DNA of 64,000 nt from Cloeon dipterum (Eukaryota; Arthropoda; Insecta; Ephemeroptera; Baetidae), in contig NC_088790.1 in assembly GCF_949628265.1 (NCBI RefSeq), positions 29,516,545-29,580,544 on the forward strand. The letters run 5' to 3'. The notes under the pieces were generated by a model that saw only the letters and a program-made list of their open reading frames with translations, was not told the origin of the DNA and did no database searches. This document shows, piece after piece, positions 12,617 through 21,565 of the stretch (position 1 is the first letter of the stretch; every line of letters starts with the position of its first letter). The position numbers and the translations under genes were made by a program.

Positions 12617-12630
12617 CTGCCATCTTCTGG
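12617..12630 (-). promoter_or_regulatory. CTCF-like motif upstream of 5S copy 1
   Basis: The minus strand reads CCAGAAGATGGCAG, 13 of 14 positions of CCASYAGRKGGCRS by eye. The same motif occurs before copy 3 at 19252-19265 (minus strand) and, with one more mismatch, before copy 5 at 25408-25421 (plus strand). It always points the same way relative to the 5S gene. Binding is not shown. Confidence 0.35.
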
Positions 12631-12816
12631 CGGGCCGTTGAAATTTTCCAAACTCTAGTTCACTTTTGGGCTTAAACTTTAAGAACTGTTGGGGTTTTAG
12701 GCCTTCTTGGTATTCAAAGGACTAATAAAATTGTAAATTTACGCATTTCAATGAGAATTTTTGCGGTTGGAAAAAAAACCTTGAGTATTAATACCTAAAA
12801 AGAATTATCGTTTAAT

Positions 12817-12934
12817 GTCTACGACCATATCATGTTGAACACACCGGTTCTCGTCCGATCACCGAAGTTAAGCAACATTGAGAGCAGTCAGTACTTGGAT
12901 GGGTGACCGCCTGGGAACACTGCTTGTTGTAGGC
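12817..12934 (+). rRNA. 5S rRNA gene, copy 1
   Basis: 118 nt. The ends GTCTACGA and TTGTAGGC can pair as helix I. Internal promoter: box A-like AAGTTAAGCAAC and box C-like GGATGGGTGACCGCCTGGG. A T5 pol III stop follows at 12942. Identical in sequence to copies 3, 4 and 5. Confidence 0.93.
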
Positions 12935-13280
12935 GCATAACTTTTTGCGTTTTAAGATAAAAGTTTTAGTGCGTGGCCCTTGCTAATTGTTAATTTTGAT
13001 TTTTTTCGGTTATTCATCCACAAATGTATAAACTGTGCAGGCCCAAACCAAAGATGTGCAAGTGTGCGGCTTTTAATCATTATAAAATGATTAAAAGGTC
13101 AATTCTGCGTTCAGCTCAATAATCCTTAGATATGACTGGAAAGGCTTTAAATTAAGGGCAAAGAAAACGTCGGCTTCTCGCTAATAGAATCGAATTTTTT
13201 CCAGAGCTCACCAGAGAGAATATTAAAAACTTCCAATCATCAGAGAAAAAGCCACGAGCCGTATTTTCTTGTTTATATAT

Positions 13281-13725
13281 TGTGGCGCCTTCTCGCCACT
13301 ACTGTCCAACTACTTTGCATTTAACCTGTATCGCCAGGTGGCAGTACAGAGGTGTGCAACAATCAGTGCACCCTTACTGCACCTTCTCTCCACTGCACCT
13401 TAAGCCTCGCACGACAGAAGTCGCAACACAATATTCTCTCTCCGGCTAGGATGAGTTTTCGTGCGAGGATGTTCTAGAAACTTTGATCTCGAATTAATTA
13501 GACCCGAACTACGGGGTAAGTGTATTAATTGTTTGTATTTGAATGTGATGTTTTTATTGTTATGATCATTTATTGTATTTGTGATTTTTGATTATTTATG
13601 TAATTTCACAGTCTTGATCCTGATCTTAGTCTTGATCTTATTACTAAACCACGAGAAATGAATAAAAGACGAATTACTACAATGAGAAAGACGCATTTCT
13701 GTCACGGCTTCCACGTATACCCACA
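13281..13725. mobile_element. Solo LTR inserted in the left palindrome arm
   Basis: Begins TGTGGCGCC and ends TACCCACA, the TG...CA form of an LTR, 445 bp, with an AATAAA near 13664. It is flanked by ATAT on both sides. The mirror position in the right arm (about 24737-24748) has the uninterrupted target. No internal retrotransposon genes are present, so this is a solo LTR. The 4-bp duplication fits Ty3/gypsy or Bel/Pao; I cannot decide. Confidence 0.75.
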
Positions 13726-13920
13726 ATATACAAAATAATTTATCACTGGAACCAAGTTACTATGAGAAGGTAAGTTGAAAATTGAACTCAATGTTTTCTA
13801 AAGCGAATTGAGAATTTACATTAAAAAAATAATTCTTATCAGGAATTTGGTAAACATTTTTTACAAAACATATATTGAAAGGAAGAATTAAAACACAGAA
13901 AAATTTTATCAAACTAAAAA

Positions 13921-16892
13921 TTAACGTCTATATTTTTTAAGAACAGCAATCAGTTCCTCGTCCACAAAATACTTTTCAAACTCGCTACTGATATTGTGAT
14001 TTCCGAAAAATTGGTTGATGCCGTCGATTTCGTCATTTGTCGTTTTGCCAATCGCAAGGCTTCTTGCCAGCAATGCGTATTCAATAAAGCCAGCAAGAGT
14101 ATAAAAATCCAACGAAATGATACTAATAGTTGGCAGCGAGGCAGCAACGCATTTAATAAACGCCGCTACTTCCTTGAAATAATCAGCATTGAGAGTTCTT
14201 GCCGAGGCGAAAATCGAAAAATTAAGTTCTTTCAGTTTTCCCAAGATTTTCTTCTCTCTGATTAATGAGCTAACATTCCTAAGATCCTCAACATCAAAGT
14301 CGCATTCGTCGAACGTTATCTTTTCCAAATTCGGAGCTCGAAGGATGTCAGTCAGTCGGATGTGTTGGTTGTTAAAGACCCTGGTACAAAATAAATCATA
14401 TTATAATGAGCTTTTCGCTTCTCAAACTAATTTAAAAGAGACTTTTACCTCCTGAGAAAAATTCTGATATCCTTGAGATTGCTGAAAAACGCGACCGGCT
14501 CCAGATCTACCATGAAATGTGCCATGAATTCGAGTTTCTCCAGCTTTGGACACAAAGCTAAAAGTCGGCCGAGCGAATACTCTGTTGATACGCTATTGCA
14601 ATCATTCTCAACAAACTGAGGCGGATCATCATCATGAAAACAAATAGCCAGCAGATTTGCTCCGAATTTCTCCACAAAGAGGCGGAGAATGTTCTGCGGA
14701 ACCTTGGTGAACTCCAGACTTTCCAAGTGAACCAGCTGAAGCAACGCTTTCAACTTATCTGCTTCGTTGGCAGCGGAGGTCGACCATACAATCTGTTGAA
14801 AAACGGCATAATGTTTAAATTGTTCTTGAAATTCCCAAAATCAGTCAGTATATCAATCAGAAAAATTCAGATAGATTGCCAGATTAACAACAACATTTAA
14901 GTTAACATTTTTTCAGCGGTTTTTAATACTAAAAACAATTAGTTGACGTTCCCTGAGCAGATTTTGGTTTTTAGCGTGTGAATTTAAATAATATATCCCA
15001 AGAATATGAAACCAGAACGAAAAAGTATCTAAAAATTGAATATGAAAAATATGTGGCACCATTGTTGATAGCTTTGGAACAATGAATGGCGTTAATATCC
15101 ATTCAGGCATGCAATTTCTTTTTACATACGGAGTGGAATTGTTTTACACTTACCTTGAGATGCGTGATCAAAGGGTAAGCCAATGGTAAACGGGTGAAAC
15201 TCTCCACAGAATCATATTGAACCAGCAAGTGTCTGAGATTTGATGAGTTTCCCGAAGCTTGGGTAATTTCATTAGATGACGCATAATCTTCATAAGAGCT
15301 GAATACGCTTGAAAACGCTTGGATGACGCGAAGATTAGGGAGATTCTCAGCGCAAACTTTGGTGAGGGCATTCCTGGCACGCTTTTGATCCGCCGGTGTG
15401 TCAAACAGAAAAACTTTCAATTTTGGCATAGCGTTTTCCAGTTCATCAGCAATAATCGGCTCTGTGAAGTCAAGCCGGCCTAATATGTCGTCAGCTATGT
15501 TAAAATGTAGATATTCCAGGTCGGGAAGGCGTTGGCAAAGCCCGATCAAGTTAATAAATTTGATTGCGCAAACTTTTTCAATTCTTAGAACTTTTAGGCG
15601 TTTAAAATTTGCCAACGCCTGCAACAGCTCAACATCGGCAATATCAGAAACATTTAAGTAGTGTTCTCGAGGGGCGACGAGCAGAGAAAGCTCCTCAATG
15701 TCAGCAGCCTTTTCAGATATGCCAATCACCGTCTGTAAAAATTAACAAAATTAAATATTGCACGCCTGATATCTTCATATCAAATTCTCACCTGTTTAAA
15801 ATCTTCGTATCTTAGTCGTTTTACAGAGAAGGATAGAAAAGCCGTCAAATCGACTTTTGTGGGTCTCATGGCGAGATAGAGATGAAGAGCAGGAATCATT
15901 AACACAGACACTTCCATTGCTTCTCGCCGCAGTGAACTACACCTTGTTTCCATCAATTTTACCACAATCTTTGGAATCAATTCAATGGCTGAAAATAATC
16001 GAAATATATTTGTTGTTAACTTCGAAATAAATTTTATATTTCAGGGAAGGATTTTGTGTGTTTTCGCGAGAGTATCAAGGTATTTTTGGTCCAGATTGAA
16101 ATTTTGATGTGATCTTTTCACCTCCTGGCGAAGCTTTTTAAGTAGAACTAGCTTGCTATTGGCAAAAAATTTTTAGGTCAAAGGTCAAGGCTACAAATTC
16201 GTTCAGTTACAATTATCGCAAAATATTCCCACTCGGATTTTGTTGCAAAAACTACCCACAGTTGGAATGGTCTGGACCTGCCCTGACAAGTTGAAAGGTT
16301 TAGGGGTGCTTATCCTCCACTCCACCCCTAAATTGTTAAACTTCAACCTTCTAGAAAAGGTAAAAAAATGTAGCATCTTACAGTTAGGAATGGAGGGTAA
16401 GCACCCCTAAACCATTCAACCTGTCAGGGCAGGTCGAGACGAGTCCAACGGTGGGCAGTTTTTGCAATTCTGATGGTTAGAACCTGAGATTTGCAAAAAT
16501 ATCCGTATATGAAAATTTTCTGATATTTTCTTTTTGCGCTGCTATTTCGGATTTAATATCAGGAGCTGAAAAATTTCAAAAATCGCGAGCCCCGAATTTT
16601 TTGGTCAAATTTTCAGGTTACACCCTATGAAACACCCCTGAAAAAGTCGGTTAAAATGGACAGTTACTCTTAATACCCCACTCCAAAACACACATATAAA
16701 ACCGTCGAAAATATCTTTTAACTTGAAAAATTTGGCAATAAAATACATACGCAAGTTGGTGAGATGAGTCAGTTTGAAATCAACAGGGAGCTTCGTTCCA
16801 AAACCACAGGCAATGGCCCGGATTTGATTTGCTGCTTCTGCTTCAACTTGCATAAATTTCGACATTATTTGAAAATGAAAAGAGAATGCCAT
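13921..16892 (-). CDS. F-box-like / leucine-rich-repeat protein, left copy
   Basis: Five minus-strand exons: 16892-16751, 15988-15792, 15732-15154, 14792-14449 and 14380-13921. They join in frame to 573 codons. At the exon 1/2 junction the protein reads TNLPIELIPKIVVKL, like the first helix of an F-box (LP-x-EL-x-x-I), followed by two more helices. From residue about 115 it has irregular leucine-rich repeats (IEELSL, LKVLRIE, LEYLHFN, LRHLLV, LESLEF, LEKLEF, LKDIRIF, LEKITF). F-box/LRR proteins usually bring substrates to SCF ubiquitin ligases; whether this one binds Skp1 is inference, since the F-box is weak. The ATG lies in a CCATGG palindrome. All splice phases match the right copy and length differences are multiples of three. 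An AAATTTGG-rich MITE-like palindrome sits in intron 1. I do not know a named orthologue. Confidence 0.75.
16255..16445. repeat. Small palindromic element in intron 1 of the left F-box/LRR gene
   Basis: GACCTGCCCTGACAAGTTGA followed by AGGGGTGCTTATCCTCC is repeated in inverse near 16390-16440. The same block is at 22010-22215 in the other copy, so it predates the palindrome. Non-coding. Confidence 0.6.
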
Positions 16893-17302
16893 GGCAGCTA
16901 CTAGCTTGTCTCAACCAGTCCTCGATTGTCTTGAAACACGGCCTTCTACAGAACCACAAATGCACGCAGGATTTGAGCTGAATTTACGGAAATATTTGAA
17001 GAGGGATGTTTATTGCACAGCACGGAGAGCTAGCGTGCGTTTTCAAACACCTGTTTGCTGTTGTGACGCTGCTAGCTGTGAGAAAAGGAGGGAAAATATT
17101 ATCCCCTGATTCACCCTCAGGTCCCTCAGGTGGCAGCACTCCTTACTCAGGGAGAAATTTAAGGGCTGCTGGCGGAAACGTGCGTGAAATAAATTTATAT
17201 ATAGAGCATTTTAATTCAGGAAAAATATCCTCTTTCCTATTTTCATTTTGGCTTATACTGTCCCATTATTTTTCCTAGTTCTCAGTGAATATTTTTACAT
17301 TT

Positions 17303-17738
17303 AATTGACCAGCTGCATAAACCGTTAGTGTTCAAAGCCGCCAGCAGATGGCGCAACCACAGACTTTCTTAAAAAATTTTGTTTTAAGCGGTTTTAAGGC
17401 ATTTCCGCTGCGATATCAGACTAAATCTAGCTATTTTGAGTTCTTCAATTAATTTGCTTTATTTTTTGACGTGCTGAAAACCAAAATCGGTTGAGCCATT
17501 CGCCGTAGAAACGTTGGGAAAGATTTTTTTATTTCAAAAAATAGTTTTTCACGATTCTACGGCGATTGGCTGAACCGATTTTGGTTTTCAGCACGTCAAA
17601 AAATAGCAAATTAATTGAAGAATGCACAGTAGCTAGATTGAGTCTGAAATCGCAGCGGAAGTGCCTTAAAATCGAAAGTCTACGGTGGCGCCATCTGTTG
17701 GCGGCTTCGAACACTTAGGGTTTATGCAACTGGTGAAT
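17303..17738. mobile_element. Foldback MITE family C, copy C1
   Basis: About 430 bp, almost all one long inverted repeat. The halves meet near 17520 around AAAATCGGTTGAGCCATTCG and its inverse. Flanked by AATT on both sides; the right arm has one AATT at the mirror position (about 21148) and no element. Carries CCAGCAGATGGCGC at 17341-17354 and CCAACAGATGGCGC on the minus strand at 17688-17701. Other copies: 30284-30710, 31590-31932, 49599-50020 and 62068-62500. Confidence 0.8.
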
Positions 17739-17959
17739 TTTGGCACTTTTAAATAGCACAAAAATATCGGAATTGATTTAAAAAAAACAAATAGGAGCTA
17801 TATGGCATAGAAATATTAAATATGTTAAATATAAAACGAGAAAAGCTACAGCCAATTATATTTTTTAATCGAGTTATTATCTTTAGAACCGCGGCCGCTC
17901 TGAGATAAATATTTTGCTGCCATTGCTTTTCTGCTCAAAAGGGAACCGAGCGCAGCGAT

Positions 17960-18245
17960 TCATATTATTTTAATTAATCCATTGAGGACTCATATCGTCT
18001 TGGACATCTCCAGACTGTGAATATCGGAGCCGCTCATGCTGGTGAAAAAGCAGTGTCGGAGCCGAGGAACTCGGCGATGCCCATGCGGCGATGGCCGATT
18101 TGCTGTTGCCGGGGGTAGCAGGGTGGCTCGCCAACAATGCCCTCGGACACGTTAATTTGGGTCGCATGCGTCATCCAGGCCCAAACCACGGATGTGCGAG
18201 AGAGCGCCGAACCGCACAAACCGCGTCACGACGCCTGCACATTGA
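17960..18245. other. GC-richer block in the left palindrome arm
   Basis: Stands out from its surroundings and is kept in the right arm at about 20690-20935. An open frame on the minus strand here (18219-18034) and on the plus strand there (20706-20930) shares TSVVWAWMTHATQINVSEGI and then GEPPCYPR. The frame breaks after about 50 codons and an internal tract differs in length between arms. It may be an exon fragment of a captured gene; I do not recognise it. Confidence 0.35.
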
Positions 18246-18269
18246 CAGAAGTCGACATACATTTTTTTA

Positions 18270-18387
18270 ACTGATTTAGGACTGACAAAGGACTGATTAA
18301 ATCTCAGATTTATGCATTTGAATGAGAAATCTTGCGGCTGGAGGAAAAATGTTGAGTCTAAATTTTTGTGAAGTCCTCATGAACATT
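18270..18387 (+). promoter_or_regulatory. Conserved 5S upstream region
   Basis: All five 5S copies share about 110-130 bp upstream, with the order AAAGGACTGATTAAA, ATTTCAATGAGAA, TTGCGGCTGGAG and TTGAGTCTAAAT. Corresponding positions: about 12712-12816, 19352-19453, minus strand 20339-20445 and minus strand 25219-25330. Known 5S genes use internal boxes A and C plus short upstream elements; the length conserved here may just reflect recent copying. Confidence 0.5.
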
Positions 18388-18505
18388 GTCTACGACCATA
18401 TCATGTTAAACACACCGGTTCTCGTCCGATCACCGAAGTTAAGCAACATTGAGAGCAGTCAGTACTTGGATGGGTGACCGCCTGGGAACACTGCTTGTTG
18501 TAGGC
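18388..18505 (+). rRNA. 5S rRNA gene, copy 2
   Basis: 118 nt. Differs from the other four copies only by G to A at 18408 (nucleotide 21 of the RNA). Box A, box C and the terminal helix are intact. A T5 terminator lies at 18513. Counterpart of copy 4 in the other arm. Confidence 0.92.
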
Positions 18506-18679
18506 GCATAGCTTTTTGCGCTTTCATATAAATGTTTTTAGTGCGTGAAACTTGTAAACCACATGTTGGGTAACCCTTGCTTGTTATTAATTTTAATTTT
18601 TGCGGTTTTAGTTGGTTTTTCGCCAACTAATGTGCCAAGCGCATAGGCGGAAATGGTGTTTTTTTCTGTTTGATGATTT

Positions 18680-20040
18680 TTTTTAAAGGAATTAGAGTAA
18701 TGAATGTCCTACTTTGTTCTGCAGTACACAGGGCTCTGTTGCTAGGGTCGGTTACCCTCTCTCGGTAATAAATTTACATTGGTGTTATTATCATGCTGTT
18801 TAGACAAACAACTAGATGTGCGTCTATACATAATTCGGTTCTTTGTAATTCACAAGGCAGTCTGTTTTTACCTTCTATCTTTAAAACACAAAACAAGCGT
18901 CTCTTGGATGAAAACACTCTTTCAAAGAAATGTTTTGGCTGGCCCAGCAGTGTTTTTCATATACTATCTCTGGTTTCGAAGCAAATTTGCATAAGTATTA
19001 AGTTTAGTTTATTATATTGGTTTTCATGCGATTTAATTACCTATTTGATTGCACTATTTATAGCGAAAATTCTTTAATACTTGCTAAAATAGCATATGTA
19101 CATGATAATACAAAGTTAAGTTACTCAATTTCAGTCATCAGAATGAAAACAGGAGAGAAGATTAATTAAAAAATTCAAGAAGCAAAAGAATTAAACAGCG
19201 AGCATGAGACCAACTTATTATCATTTTTACGCCTTACCGCCAACAACGCCACTGCCATCTTCTGGCGGGCCGTTGAACTTTTTGAAACTCTAGATCGCTT
19301 TGGTTGTGAAACAAAAATAAAAAAAAGAGTTTTAAAGCCCTTTTAGTAATCAAAGGACTGATTAAAAGTTCATATTAACGCAGTTCAATGAGAATTCTTG
19401 CGATTGGAGAAAAAGATTTGAGTCTAAATATCTGTAGAGTTCTTATTCACATTGTCTACGACCATATCATGTTGAACACACCGGTTCTCGTCCGATCACC
19501 GAAGTTAAGCAACATTGAGAGCAGTCAGTACTTGGATGGGTGACCGCCTGGGAACACTGCTTGTTGTAGGCGCATACCTTTTTGTATTTTCAAATTAATG
19601 TTTTTGTGCGTGAAACTTTTACCACATATAAGGTGACGACCCTTGCTAACAATAGTTGAGTTTTTCTTAATTTTTTTTAGTTTTTCTCACAAAATATAAT
19701 TATGTAAATCGCATAGGCGAAAATGGTGTTTTTTCGCCTTTTTCCGCGATTTTTCCAACGCCTCTTTGCCGACTTTTTACGTCAAAAATCACAAACCAAC
19801 ACATAGGAAATCGCTTTTTAAACTTTATAATATAAAAATAAAATATTGAAGCAAATTCCCACTAAAAATAATGTTCGACTCCAGCTCAGGAGCTTTCTGA
19901 ATCATTCCTGTTTTTCGACAGATTCCCGGGATTGATCTCAGGGTGGAGGTGCCCTGAAGAAGGTCGTCTGGGTAGGTCAGTAGATAAAGCTTGTCGAGAC
20001 CTTTCGTTTGAGACTTCGTGACTTGAAATCCAGCAAACCG
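18680..20040. other. Spacer between palindrome arms
   Basis: About 1.36 kb holding 5S copy 3 with its own flanks (about 19140-19780). The first part (18680-19130) is AT-rich, with an ORF of 94 codons (18793-19077) that lacks any recognisable motif. Confidence 0.5.
19454..19571 (+). rRNA. 5S rRNA gene, copy 3
   Basis: 118 nt, lying in the spacer between the palindrome arms. Its upstream 300 bp resembles that of copy 1, including the GCATGAGACCAAC motif, so it is a separate repeat unit and not an arm end. T5 terminator at 19579. Confidence 0.93.
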
Positions 20041-20220
20041 TTGAATTTTAACAGAAAAAAAAACATTTCCGCCTCTGCTCTTTACACATGTGGGCGAAAA
20101 ACCGACAGAAATCATAAAAATCAAAATTATTAATTGGCAATACGCTACAAAGGTTACCCGACATGTAGGTTCCAAGTTTCGCGCACAAAAACATTTATTT
20201 GAAAGCGCAAAAAGGTTTGC

Positions 20221-20338
20221 GCCTACAACAAGCAGTGTTCCCAGGCGGTCACCCATCCAAGTACTGACTGCTCTCAATGTTGCTTAACTTCGGTGATCGG
20301 ACGAGAACCGGTGTGTTCAACATGATATGGTCGTAGAC
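20221..20338 (-). rRNA. 5S rRNA gene, copy 4
   Basis: 118 nt on the minus strand, identical to copies 1, 3 and 5. The minus-strand terminator is the A5 run at 20209-20213. Mirror partner of copy 2. Confidence 0.93.
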
Positions 20339-21565
20339 AATGCTCCATAGGACTTCTCAAAAATTTAGACTCAACATTTTTCCTCCAGCCGCAAGGTTTC
20401 TCATTGAAATGTATAAATTTACGATTTAATCAGTCCTTTGATTACCTATAATCCACATAATTCTCTTAATTTTAAGACCAAAGCGTTCTAGAAGTGGAAA
20501 AGGTTCAACAAACACCTTTAGTTTGAAAACCAATTTACGTTTTAATAAATCAATTCTAAAAATTATAAAGAAAAGATAATATAAAGCTTCATTGTAAATG
20601 CAAAATAAAAGTCGAGACGAAAATTTTAAAGATTTAAAATTTTTAAAAATTGTCAAAATCAGTTAAAAAAATTTATGTCGACTATTCTGTCAATGTGCAG
20701 GCGTCGTGACGCGGTTTGTGCGGTTCGGCGCTCCTCGCACATCCGTGGTTTGGGCCTGGATGACGCATGCGACCCAAATCAACGTGTCCGAGGGCATTGT
20801 TGGCGAGCCACCCTGCTACCCCCGGCACCAGCAAATCGGCCATCGCCGCATGGGCATCGCATCGGCTCCAACGACACTGGTTTCACAGTCTGGAGGTGTC
20901 CAAGACGATTATGAGTCCTCAATGGATTAATTAAAATATTAAATATGAATCACTTCCCTTTCGAGCAGAAAAGCAATGGCAGCAAAATATTTATCTCAGA
21001 GCGGCCGCGGTTCTAAAGATAATAACTCGATTAAAAAATATAATTGGCTGTAGCTTTTTTCGTTTTTTATTTAATATTTCTATGCCTTAGCTCCTATTTT
21101 TTTTTAAATCTGATTGAATTCCGATATTTTTGTGCTATTAAAAGTGCCAAATTAAAAGTCAAAATATTTCACTGAGAACTAGGAAAAATAATGGGACAGT
21201 ATAGGCCAAAATGAAAATAGGAAAGATGATTATATTTCCTGAATTAAAAAAAGCTCTATGTATAAATCTATTTCATGCACGTTTCCGCCACCAGCCACCA
21301 GCCCTCAAATTTCTCCCTGAGTGAGGAGTGCTGCCACCTGAGGGTGAATCAGGGGATAATATTTTCCCTCCTTTTCTCACAGCTAGCAGCGTCGCAACAG
21401 CAAACAGGTGTTTGAAAACGCACGCTAGCTCTCGTGCATTGCAATAAACATCCTTCTTCGAAAAATTCCCGTAAATTCAGCTCAAATCCTGCGTGCATTT
21501 GTGGATGTGAAGAAGACCGTGTTCCAAGATAATCGAGGACTCGTTGGGACAAGCTAGTAGCTGCC

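Larger units (their letters stand above)
12540..18680. repeat. Left arm of a large palindrome
   Basis: Reading left to right: 5S upstream region, 5S gene, F-box/LRR gene on the minus strand, its 5' region, a GC-richer block, a second 5S gene and its 3' flank. The reverse complement of 20040-25470 shows the same order with high similarity in exons, introns and flanks. The arm is longer because it carries a solo LTR (13281-13725) and a family C element (17303-17738) that the other arm lacks. Outer limits are by eye and uncertain by about 50-100 bp. Confidence 0.85.

Noticed and set aside
16891-17109. ORF starting MAATSLSQ, divergent from the F-box/LRR gene at the CCATGG palindrome and present in both arms
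   Set aside because: The arms differ by compensating single-base indels that shift the frame in the middle, which is unlike coding sequence; it is probably the 5' UTR and promoter of the LRR gene.
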